This document shows, in pieces, positions 1 to 6,320 of a stretch of DNA of 15,029 nt. The stretch spans positions 1 to 15,029 of the forward strand of contig CAYSSG010000042.1 of NCBI GenBank assembly GCA_964433635.1, read 5' to 3'. A model generated the notes under the pieces. It made no database searches and was not told the DNA's origin. It was given only the letters and a program-made list of their open reading frames with translations. The translations under genes were made by a program, and so were the position numbers. The DNA is from CAYSSG01 sp964433635 (GTDB taxonomy: Bacteria; Atribacterota; Phoenicimicrobiia; Phoenicimicrobiales; Stramentimicrobiaceae). Positions within the stretch are counted from its first letter, which is position 1. Each line of letters starts with the position of its first letter.

Positions 1-1
1 A

Positions 2-1045
2 TTACAATAGTTTGATATTTTTTAATTTAAAAATCAAGAATACTTCTTTTCCTTCGTGAAGGTTCATCTTTTCAAATAGATCATAAGGTAATTCTGACAA
101 TAAAATAGTTCTTCCAACCCTCACTTTTATTCTGGCCTTTTCATTACTGACTTTCAGTTCCACAATTTCCCCTTGGAACCTATTGATGTTTGGACCAGGA
201 GGCTTTTTTTCAGAAATATATATATCCTGAGGTAATAAAGCAATTTTGTTTACCTCTTTATTATCATTAGGAATGATAACAGATAAATCCTGACAATCTA
301 CCTTCGCTATTCCGTTACCTAAATTACTAAGATTATTACAATGAAGTATGTTGGGCATACCAATAAATTCAGATACATTCTCGTTCATAGGAGAAAAAAA
401 TATTTCTTCTGGTTTTCCAATCTGTTCTATATTGCCTTTGTGCATAATTGCTATTCTATCAGCAATTTCTTCTGCTTCCTTTAAGCTATGGGTTACATAG
501 ATAGTTGTAATTCCTAATTTTTTTTGTATTTGTTTTAATTCTATTCGGAAATATTTCGATGATTGTAAATCAATTTTATTTAATGGTTCATCTAAGAGCA
601 ATACCTCTGGATAAAAAGCTAAAGCCCGGGCAAGAGCCACTCGTTGTTTTTCTCCTCCGCTTAACTGCTTAGGATAACGATTTACTAAACCTTCAATTCT
701 TAACATTTCCAACAATTCTTCAACTCTGCTTTCTATCTCGTTAATTGATTTTTTTTCAATCTTTAAACTATAAGCAATATTAGAAAAAACGTTAAGATGG
801 GGAAATAGATGTAAATCCTGAAATAGATAGCCAACCCTTCTATCCTTAATATTTAATTTATCAATCTTTTCTTTACCAAAAAAAACCGTACCCTGGTAAT
901 CTATAAGACCTGCAATAATATTTAACAAAGTACTCTTCCCTGCACCATTAAAACCCAGTAAAACAAATAATTCTTTATCGAATATCTTCAAGTTAATATT
1001 TTTACAGATGTAATTAGAAATGTTTTTCAATTCAATATCTGGCAT
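2..1045 (-). CDS. ABC transporter ATP-binding protein, ModC-like with C-terminal TOBE-like domain
   Basis: Cytoplasmic ATPase that powers the importer encoded just upstream. The 347-residue protein shows Walker A GFNGAGKS at 31-38, a Q-loop glutamine near 76, the signature LSGGEKQR at 128-135, Walker B ending in LLLDEP near 149-154, and the switch histidine in YVTHS near 186. Residues from about 230 form a second region, and 286-345 look like a TOBE/Mop-type beta domain, as in ModC, WtpC, MalK and PotA. The SsuB/TauB partners usually found with SsuA/SsuC-type components are shorter and lack this tail. The start ATG lies 3 bp after the permease stop, with a GGAGAT site inside the end of the permease gene, so the two are translationally linked. 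The stop codon occupies positions 2-4, so the gene is complete. Molybdate or tungstate as regulatory or transported ligand is inferred from the tail and the neighbours; it is not shown. Confidence 0.93.
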   Translation of the reverse strand: MPDIELKNISNYICKNINLKIFDKELFVLLGFNGAGKSTLLNIIAGLIDYQGTVFFGKEKIDKLNIKDRRVGYLFQDLHLFPHLNVFSNIAYSLKIEKKSINEIESRVEELLEMLRIEGLVNRYPKQLSGGEKQRVALARALAFYPEVLLLDEPLNKIDLQSSKYFRIELKQIQKKLGITTIYVTHSLKEAEEIADRIAIMHKGNIEQIGKPEEIFFSPMNENVSEFIGMPNILHCNNLSNLGNGIAKVDCQDLSVIIPNDNKEVNKIALLPQDIYISEKKPPGPNINRFQGEIVELKVSNEKARIKVRVGRTILLSELPYDLFEKMNLHEGKEVFLIFKLKNIKLL

Positions 1046-1048
1046 AAA

Positions 1049-1810
1049 TTATCTCCACTTACTCGTAAATAGCATTTCTAAAAGAATAAAGAATCTTTCA
1101 AATAGAAAACACATCATTGCCAGGATTATTAAGCAGACAATAATAATATCAATTCGCATCAAACTCTCAGCCCGCATCATTAAAGCACCTATCCCCGTTG
1201 GAATGGCAACCATTTCGGCTGCAATAATAACACGCCATGCCATTCCGGACTCTAACTTTAGCCCGGTAAAAATATTTGGCAAAGCTAAAGGAATAACGAC
1301 AGAAAACAATATTTCCTTATCAGAAGCCCCTAGCGTTTTGGCAACTTTAATATAATTTTTATCTACTGTTTTAATACCCGTTGAAGTATTATAGAGAATA
1401 GGAAAAAATGAACAAATAAATATAATAGTAATAGGCAATATCTCACCTATTCCTAACCACAGCATCAAAAGAGGCAGCCAACCTAAGGCAGGAATAGGAT
1501 ATACCAGGCTTATAATGGGACTTAATGTTCTATCAAGTAAATAATTCCAGCCTGTTAAAATTCCAAAAATAATCCCTGCAACAGTCCCAAAAGAAAATCC
1601 AATTAAAACACGCGAAAGACTGCTTATAAAACTTTTTCCTAATAGCCCGCTTACTGTAAGGTCATAAAACTCAGTAACTACCATTGAAAAAGGTGGGAGG
1701 AAAAATTTTCCAGATATTAAATGCATTCTTGCCATGAACTCCCACAATATTAAAAGAATAATTATCGGAAAAATTCCCAATATAGATTTAAATACTTTTG
1801 AAAAAATCAT
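1049..1810 (-). CDS. ABC transporter permease, SsuC/TauC-like
   Basis: Inner-membrane channel subunit of a binding-protein-dependent importer, 253 residues, the usual length for SsuC/TauC/NrtB permeases. About six hydrophobic segments are visible, starting at residues 12-28. The cytoplasmic EAA loop that contacts the ATPase lies near 158-190 (TLGASDKEILFSVVIPLALP, then a conserved glycine). The family tract with PIPALGWLPLLMLWLGIGE sits just before it, near 105-125. Its ATG overlaps the stop of the binding-protein gene by 4 nt (ATGA), and the ATPase gene follows after 3 bp, so the three genes form one translationally coupled unit. Substrate cannot be deduced: related permeases carry sulfonates, taurine, nitrate or thiamine precursors. 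The classical molybdate permease ModB belongs to a different subfamily, which makes the pairing with a ModC-like ATPase notable. Confidence 0.93.
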   Translation of the reverse strand: MIFSKVFKSILGIFPIIILLILWEFMARMHLISGKFFLPPFSMVVTEFYDLTVSGLLGKSFISSLSRVLIGFSFGTVAGIIFGILTGWNYLLDRTLSPIISLVYPIPALGWLPLLMLWLGIGEILPITIIFICSFFPILYNTSTGIKTVDKNYIKVAKTLGASDKEILFSVVIPLALPNIFTGLKLESGMAWRVIIAAEMVAIPTGIGALMMRAESLMRIDIIIVCLIILAMMCFLFERFFILLEMLFTSKWR

Positions 1811-2823
1811 TCACTCAAAAACCTCAAGTCTAATATTTCATCAACATTAAATACATCTCTTATATAACCTAATTCTGCAACGAAATTTATTGTATCCTGA
1901 ACGTTTGCAGAATCAATATCCATATTATAATCTAATCTATGCATAGATTTTAATAAAGTATCAGCACTAAATTCAATCATACTCATTTCTATATCCTTTA
2001 TCTGAGCTGGTAAGGCATATTCACCATCCAGGGATAACTGATGGGCAACTATCTCAGCTGCCTTCTCTGGATTTTGATTAATCCAATCCGTCGCTTTTTT
2101 GGTTACCCTTACTAATTTTCTGACTATTTCAGGATAATCTTCCAGTAATTCTGTTTTGACTACTAAAACACTTCCCTGCATTTCCGGCCATACCTCTTGG
2201 CTCATTAACAACATATGGTAGTTAAAATTTTCTGCCATCGTAGCCCATTGTTCGGGAAGAAAAGCAGCATCCAACCTTCCCATCTGGATAGTTAAAAGCT
2301 GTTTTGCTGGATTCATCCTCTGAATATTGTTTAATACCTTATCCTCGTGCAAGTTGTATTTATCTATTGTCTTATGAAGAAGCACATCTACAGCTCCTCC
2401 CTCTGTAACACATCCGATTCGCATTCCTTCTTTTTCAAGGTCTTGCACACTCTTAATTGTATTACTGTCAACGACTAATCCATATCCATATTTATGCGTT
2501 CCTGCCACGATTTTTAGAGGTACTTTCGCATTAGCATAGGCATTGATTGCCGGAACCAGACAAATATAGGCTGCTTGAATATCTCCCCGCCCTAGAGCAG
2601 AAGCTAAAGCCATGCCGGTAACATAGCTTTCATATGAATTAATATTTAAGCCTTCTTCCTCAAACCATCCTTGATATTGACTGACATAGGCAGAAGCAGC
2701 ATGATCCATAAATTCTACTGCAACTCCGATTGACACGCTTTCTTTTCCTGCACAAGAGCTTGTAATAAAAAAACAACTCAAAATAAATAATACATTTATA
2801 ATCAACAAGATTGCTTTCTTCAT
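1807..2823 (-). CDS. ABC transporter substrate-binding lipoprotein, SsuA/NMT1-like
   Basis: Extracytoplasmic ligand receptor of the importer, 338 residues. The N-terminus is MKK, then a hydrophobic stretch to about residue 22, then SSC with Cys24. This looks like a lipoprotein signal, although Thr rather than Leu at the -3 position makes the lipobox weak. The mature part follows the NMT1/SsuA pattern: SIGVAVEFMDHAAS opening, YQGWFEEEGLNI near 50-60, a GMALASALGRGDIQAAYI segment near 70-87, and a C-terminal domain with DAAFLPEQWATM near 184-195. Family members bind sulfonates, nitrate, taurine, pyrimidines and other small organics, so the ligand is open. The ATG is preceded by AAAGGA at a rather long spacing. 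The first gene of the importer unit, it follows a 321-bp gap that may hold its promoter and an inverted repeat at 2924-2946. Location beside molybdenum hydroxylase genes suggests either molybdate or tungstate, or a hydroxylase substrate, as ligand (inference). Confidence 0.9.
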   Translation of the reverse strand: MKKAILLIINVLFILSCFFITSSCAGKESVSIGVAVEFMDHAASAYVSQYQGWFEEEGLNINSYESYVTGMALASALGRGDIQAAYICLVPAINAYANAKVPLKIVAGTHKYGYGLVVDSNTIKSVQDLEKEGMRIGCVTEGGAVDVLLHKTIDKYNLHEDKVLNNIQRMNPAKQLLTIQMGRLDAAFLPEQWATMAENFNYHMLLMSQEVWPEMQGSVLVVKTELLEDYPEIVRKLVRVTKKATDWINQNPEKAAEIVAHQLSLDGEYALPAQIKDIEMSMIEFSADTLLKSMHRLDYNMDIDSANVQDTINFVAELGYIRDVFNVDEILDLRFLSE

Positions 2824-3144
2824 AATTCAATTAATTCCTTTCATTATATTTTTCCTTTTATATCTTGGGCAGCTTAATCCCTATCCTATGAACTTGTTAA
2901 ATAGTCACTCCTTCGGTACTGCATAATGTATCAAATATGTACATTACCTAAGCCTATTCCATTTTTATCAGTTAAATTACCTGCAAAAGCCAGTAAAGAC
3001 TCATCACCATATTTACTCAATAATCCTGTCTAAAGTGATCCTTTCTGAACTTCCTTTACTCAAATAACTGTAACAAACTCCGAAATTGTAGAAATTAAAT
3101 CTTTTATTATCTTGATGTATAGACAAATCCTCTTTTACTTATTC
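2824..3144 (-). other. 321-bp intergenic gap with an interrupted protein-like frame
   Basis: No intact gene is visible between the DUF364-type gene and the binding-protein gene. One minus-strand frame, from about 3134 to 2934, reads like protein but is broken by a TGA at 3062-3060, a TAG at 3032-3030 and a TGA at 2933-2931. The open runs are 24, 9 and 32 codons. The last run has a plausible amino-acid mix (LLSKYGDESLLAFAGNL within it) but I do not recognise a family, and no good start codon or ribosome binding site precedes it. It may be the remains of a decayed gene or chance reading of AT-rich DNA. The gap also contains the inverted repeat at 2924-2946 and must hold the promoter of the importer genes if they are transcribed separately. 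I found no convincing -35/-10 pair and no terminator hairpin with a U tract. Confidence 0.35.
2924..2946. promoter_or_regulatory. inverted repeat upstream of importer operon, candidate operator
   Basis: TAATGTA at 2924-2930 is the exact reverse complement of TACATTA at 2940-2946, with nine bases between. The 23-bp element is centred about 112 bp before the ATG of the substrate-binding protein gene, within the only long gap of this part of the window. The geometry (two half-sites about one and a half helical turns apart) suits a dimeric regulator. No bound protein is known. It is not the same sequence as the repeat beside the ModE-like gene, although both are AT-rich with GTA/TAC near the half-site ends. 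Chance occurrence in AT-rich DNA is possible. Confidence 0.3.
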
Positions 3145-3870
3145 TTAATGACTGCAAAAGCAGCACTGTTTATAACTCATAAGATAAGCAATCCCACTAA
3201 TGGTTACTCCATAAAAAAGAATGGGTTTTCTATCTAAGAGAGTTGTTAAAGTATTATTTACTGCAGTAGTTCCGGTTGCTATAATAATATCTGACCAAGA
3301 TACTATCTCTTCCGTATGAGAAGCATCCTCTATGGTAACGCCATTTTTTTTAAGACCTATATTGTCCTTATCCAAATCTACAACCCTAATCTCGAAATCT
3401 GTTAACAGTGATTCAACCATTGCTGGTTGCAATCCAATAAAAGCAATTTTAGGCTTGCCATAGTTCGCCAAAATATAATCCTTAAAACGAGCAGCGCATT
3501 CTGTAGGTTCCTTATCCTTGCAATGAATAGTATTTTCGATATACCCCAAATAACGTAATACAGCATTAATACTGGAGACAAAAACAGCTCTCTGAAAATT
3601 GTTAATAAGCGGCAATTGGAAAACCTCTCTTAGGGTTCCCTTGAAATTACCCGGCATGTCAGTATAGGCTTGTCCCATACTCCCTCTAAAATCTGCTTGT
3701 ACCATTACTTCTTTTCCTTTTAATAAAGGAAAATCTTTCCTGTCTGGATTTCCAATAACTTCTTTAGGAGTAAGTGGTCTTACATTAATTACATTTACAG
3801 TTGATGAATAGATATCATTATCAGAAACTAGCCGATAAAATCTTTCTTTGACTTCTTGAAATAAATTCAT
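3145..3870 (-). CDS. DUF364-type Rossmann-fold protein (putative metal-chelation family)
   Basis: Protein of 241 residues, function unproved. The C-terminal half matches the DUF364 pattern (Pfam label 'putative heavy-metal chelation', PF04016, from memory): KIAFIGLQPAMVESL near 140-154, an aspartate-ending strand EIRVVDLD near 160-167, WSDIIIATGTTAVNNTLTTL near 192-211, and KPILFYGVTISG near 215-226. The N-terminal half (about 8-110) would correspond to the DUF4213-like domain often joined to it. The last residues contain Cys-Cys-Phe-Cys-Ser-His, a possible metal ligand set. The ATG follows AAGGATC at normal spacing and lies 36 bp after the MoeA-like gene, so the two are probably cotranscribed. 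Its setting between a molybdopterin-binding protein and an importer suggests a role in metal or cofactor handling for the hydroxylases (inference). A 321-bp gap follows. Confidence 0.8.
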   Translation of the reverse strand: MNLFQEVKERFYRLVSDNDIYSSTVNVINVRPLTPKEVIGNPDRKDFPLLKGKEVMVQADFRGSMGQAYTDMPGNFKGTLREVFQLPLINNFQRAVFVSSINAVLRYLGYIENTIHCKDKEPTECAARFKDYILANYGKPKIAFIGLQPAMVESLLTDFEIRVVDLDKDNIGLKKNGVTIEDASHTEEIVSWSDIIIATGTTAVNNTLTTLLDRKPILFYGVTISGIAYLMSYKQCCFCSH

Positions 3871-3906
3871 TATAAGATCCTTTTTACTTAACTTTAATAA
3901 TTTTTT

Positions 3907-4938
3907 CTATAAACTTTGTGTTCTCCCAAAATAACAATGAGGATAATGACAGATGGAGCAGGTAGAACAAAATCCACCTTCACCCATTTTTATGAAATCT
4001 TTTTTACTTAATATATCACCAACAAATATTCTGGGTAGGACAATATCTAAAATAGTATTTTCATAAAATAAGGAAGCACCTGGTATTCCTATTAATGTTG
4101 TTTTCCCTAAATAAGCTAGCATAAGCATATTACCCGGCTGCACAGGTACACCATAAGTAACAATCCTTGCTCCGCTATCCTTTATAGCGCCGGGTGTCAG
4201 ATCATCAGGATCTACAGACATACCACCGCTTAAAGCAATCAAATCAATATCTTTTTTAGCAAAATATCTGATAGCTCCTATAATCTCCTCTTTTTTATCT
4301 GCACAGAAAATTTGTTGCTGTATATCTGCTCCAAAATGAGAAAATTTCTTTCTTAACAGTGGTCCGAATCCATCTTCAATCAATCCTTTATAGACCTCGT
4401 TACCGGTCGTAATAATACCCACCCTTAAAGGCTTATATTGTTGCACTAAAAAAACGGTTCCTTCTTTCTGACCAAATAATTCTACTTTCTTGATACTTTT
4501 TTCCGAAATAGTCAGTGGAACAATCCTCACACCCGCTAATCCTTGATTTTTTTCCACTGCAAAATGATTGGGTAAACTGGCAATGGTAATATTTTTGATA
4601 GAATTTATCTGATAAAGCAGTTTGCTACTAACCTTAAATAATCCTTTGATCTGTGATTTTAGAGTAATTTTTCCTTCTACAGGCTCTTTAAAGGTAATAT
4701 TTTCTCCAGATAATGCTTTAGATATTCTTAAAGCAGCTTCATTTTCATGAATTTCCCCTGGTTTAGGCTGCCAGATATAGAGATACTCTTTGCCAATTCT
4801 TCTTAACTCACCAATATCTTCCTCTCTAATAATATGACCTTTGCGAAAAAGAGGACCTTTCAATTGCCCGGGAATAATTTGAGTTATATCATGGCATAAT
4901 TTCATTCCAATCGCTTTTTCTATGGGTACTTTCTTCAT
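3907..4938 (-). CDS. MoeA/MogA-like molybdopterin-binding protein with Cys-rich tail
   Basis: Cytoplasmic protein of 343 residues likely to bind molybdopterin, helping to insert the metal or to hand cofactor to the hydroxylases. The N-terminal 110 residues (GMKLCHDITQIIPG, GPLFRKGHIIREEDI) resemble the first part of MoeA-like proteins. The MoCF-biosynthesis fold covers about 170-305: IITTGNEVYKG near 175, LSGGMSVDPDDLTPGA near 236-251 (compare the GG-S-D signature of MoeA), GVPVQPGNMLML near 258-270, and IGIPGASLFYENT near 279-291. The C-terminus carries Cys-x2-Cys-x2-Cys-His-x2-His-Cys near 323-335, a likely metal site that I recall from clostridial relatives but not from MoeA itself. It is shorter than MoeA (about 400). 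The ATG is preceded by AAAGGA. It follows the ModE-like gene after 147 bp and precedes the DUF364-type gene by 36 bp. It is probably an accessory paralogue; a general MoeA would be encoded elsewhere. Confidence 0.87.
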   Translation of the reverse strand: MKKVPIEKAIGMKLCHDITQIIPGQLKGPLFRKGHIIREEDIGELRRIGKEYLYIWQPKPGEIHENEAALRISKALSGENITFKEPVEGKITLKSQIKGLFKVSSKLLYQINSIKNITIASLPNHFAVEKNQGLAGVRIVPLTISEKSIKKVELFGQKEGTVFLVQQYKPLRVGIITTGNEVYKGLIEDGFGPLLRKKFSHFGADIQQQIFCADKKEEIIGAIRYFAKKDIDLIALSGGMSVDPDDLTPGAIKDSGARIVTYGVPVQPGNMLMLAYLGKTTLIGIPGASLFYENTILDIVLPRIFVGDILSKKDFIKMGEGGFCSTCSICHYPHCYFGRTQSL

Positions 4939-5052
4939 TCAGATTTCCTTTCTAAAACACATTAAATTTTCTATATTTTTAGGTTTTCTGGAGAACGATT
5001 AATAATCATTTACCCTCAGGAGAGTACGATTCTAAAATTTATAAACTATTAA

Positions 5053-5072
5053 TTATACTTTTATAAGTATAA
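5053..5072. promoter_or_regulatory. perfect 8-bp inverted repeat between modE-like and moeA-like genes, candidate Mo-box
   Basis: TTATACTT at 5053-5060 and AAGTATAA at 5065-5072 are exact reverse complements with a 4-base centre. Read on the minus strand the element begins CGTTATAC; the CGTTATA part looks like the half-site of enterobacterial ModE operators as I remember them. It starts 13 bp downstream of the stop of the ModE-like gene and lies 115-134 bp before the MoeA-like gene, so an operator for the MoeA-like/DUF364 pair is reasonable. The alternative is an AT-rich hairpin acting as a weak terminator after the regulator gene. However, no run of U directly follows the stem in the transcribed direction, which argues against that. 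Confidence 0.4.
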
Positions 5073-5085
5073 CGAAAGGAAAAAA

Positions 5086-5421
5086 TTATTTTGTTCCAAA
5101 CATTTCTTGATAAATGGCATTTATACTTTTTTCTGCCTGTTCATAAAAATTTTTATATTTTTCCTGCAACACCCTTGCCTCTTCAGTCAATTCTGAACCC
5201 CCTCCTTCTACACCTCCAATTTTTCTTTTTAACAGTTTAAATCCCAATTTTTTTTCTAATACTCTTATTAAATTCCATGCCTGTGAATAAGACATATTAA
5301 TTTCAAAAGCTGCCTGCCTTAACGAGCCAGTTCTTTTCACTCGGTTCAAAATATCATAAGGACCATCACCAAAGATCTTTCCTTCTTCATTTTCCAACCA
5401 AAATTTGTAACGAATTTTCAT
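5086..5421 (-). CDS. ModE-type winged helix-turn-helix regulator, DNA-binding domain only
   Basis: Transcription factor of 111 residues matching the N-terminal DNA-binding domain of ModE (LysR-like winged helix). The opening KFWLENEEGKIFGDGPYDIL, the helix-turn-helix GSLRQAAFEINMSYSQAWNL at about 32-51, the helix LEKKLGFKLLKRK, and the glycine-rich wing GGVEGGGSELTEEA near 69-82 are all typical. E. coli ModE is about 260 residues with two C-terminal Mop domains that bind molybdate; these are absent here. A short C-terminal helix (about 83-108) could serve dimerisation. Such short ModE homologues are common, and their signal is usually unknown. The ATG follows a weak GAAGAA site. The gene sits 99 bp after xdhC and may have its own promoter. 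It probably controls the hydroxylase, maturation or transport genes around it (inference). The inverted repeat at 5053-5072 is a candidate target. Confidence 0.9.
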   Translation of the reverse strand: MKIRYKFWLENEEGKIFGDGPYDILNRVKRTGSLRQAAFEINMSYSQAWNLIRVLEKKLGFKLLKRKIGGVEGGGSELTEEARVLQEKYKNFYEQAEKSINAIYQEMFGTK

Positions 5422-5520
5422 TTCTTCAAAACCACTTTATTATAACTAAAAGAAGAGGTGCAAAATTTCTTTAACCGCAGAATAGCTGAGTAAAAAAGTC
5501 TGATTTCAATGATTGCTTTT

Positions 5521-6300
5521 TTAATCTTTACACCTTTTAACTTGTATTATTTCGGCAATAATGCTTACGGCAATTTCTTCAGGAGTTTTCGCTCCAATTT
5601 TTAAACCAATGGGAGAAAATACTTTATCTATCTTCTCCTGAATAATTCCCTTTTCTCTCATATGTTGATAAATAACTGCATTTTTTTGTTTACTTCCGAT
5701 CATTCCAATATATTTAACTTGATAGTTAATAACTGAATACAATGCCTCTTCATCTTTTAAATGACCTCTAGTGATAATTGCAACATAAGCATTGTCAAAA
5801 CTTTTAATCTTATCAAGAGCCTGACTAGGTTCTGATACAATAATCCGATCGGCTTCTGGAAATCTATCTTTATTGGCGAATTCTTCTCTTTCATCAATGA
5901 TTGTTACTTTAAAACCAATCATTTTGGCTAATTTAGATAAGGCAACAGCAATGTGTCCAGCACCGAAAATAATCATTTCCTCTTGAGGTGTAATCACATC
6001 AATAAACAATTTTATATTACCTCCACAAATCATCCAGTCTTCTAACGACGCCTCTTCTTTGGTCAGATGATAAGATAAAAACTTTTCCCTATCCTCTTTT
6101 AAAGCCAGCTTTGCTTCTTCAATAGCTCTAGCTTCAACCAATCCACCTCCGATAGTACCAGCTATTAAACCATCCCTATTTACGACCATCTTTGAACCCA
6201 GCTTCCCTGGTGCTGAACCTGCAACATCTACGATCGTTACCAGGGCAATCCTTTCGTTCTGCTGAATTCTTTTTAAAACTTCTTTTAAGATAGAAATCAC
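5521..6300 (-). CDS. xdhC: XdhC/CoxI-family molybdenum hydroxylase maturation protein
   Basis: XdhC-family chaperones bind the molybdenum cofactor, help its sulfuration and insert it into xanthine dehydrogenase-type enzymes. Visible marks: ALVTIVDVAGSAPGKLGSKM in the first 40 residues, AGTIGGGLVEARA near 47-59, a cysteine-glycine-glycine near 92-94, a Rossmann nucleotide-binding segment IIFGAGHIAVALSKLAK starting near 110 and ending in a DE pair, GMIGSKQKN near 199-207, and the C-terminal hallmark SPIGLKIGAKTPEEIAVSI near 229-247. I place the start at the GTG at 6300 because AAAGGGG lies 5 nt before it and the N-terminus then matches the family (about 259 residues). An in-frame TTG at 6324, overlapping the yqeB reading frame by four bases, would add 8 residues but has a poor ribosome binding site. 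It is coupled directly to yqeB upstream, and the ModE-like gene follows after 99 bp. Confidence 0.92.
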   Translation of the reverse strand: MISILKEVLKRIQQNERIALVTIVDVAGSAPGKLGSKMVVNRDGLIAGTIGGGLVEARAIEEAKLALKEDREKFLSYHLTKEEASLEDWMICGGNIKLFIDVITPQEEMIIFGAGHIAVALSKLAKMIGFKVTIIDEREEFANKDRFPEADRIIVSEPSQALDKIKSFDNAYVAIITRGHLKDEEALYSVINYQVKYIGMIGSKQKNAVIYQHMREKGIIQEKIDKVFSPIGLKIGAKTPEEIAVSIIAEIIQVKRCKD

Positions 6301-6305
6301 AATTA

Positions 6306-6312
6306 CCCCTTT
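6306..6312 (-). promoter_or_regulatory. ribosome binding site favouring the GTG start of xdhC
   Basis: AAAGGGG on the minus strand, 5 nt before the GTG at 6300-6298. It lies downstream of the alternative TTG at 6324, so it can only serve the shorter form of xdhC. Confidence 0.55.
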
Positions 6313-6320
6313 GCTATTCT

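Noticed and set aside
1020..1355. Plus-strand open frame of 111 codons over the permease gene
   Set aside because: It lies opposite a clear ABC permease, has basic, low-complexity composition and no recognised motif. The other plus-strand frames (7904-8593, 8749-8982, 9274-9489, 11253-11555, 12046-12536, 13415-13867) are likewise shadows of real minus-strand genes.
3060..3062. TGA in the 2824-3144 gap as a selenocysteine codon, given the selenium-linked context
   Set aside because: The same frame also contains a TAG and another TGA, there is no good start, and I see no strong stem-loop after the codon.
4971..5009. Twelve-codon minus-strand frame with GAGGG before its ATG, upstream of the MoeA-like gene
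   Set aside because: Too short and without a regulatory sequence pattern such as a run of one codon or an attenuator hairpin; chance is sufficient.
4939..5085. Molybdenum-cofactor riboswitch before the MoeA-like gene
   Set aside because: Only a weak five-pair hairpin around 5011-5024 is visible. I could not match the conserved core of the Moco RNA, and the gap is short and AT-rich.
5439..5444. TATAAT on the minus strand upstream of the ModE-like gene
   Set aside because: It lies 17 bp from the ATG, too close for a normal leader with a ribosome binding site, and no acceptable -35 element is found at proper spacing.
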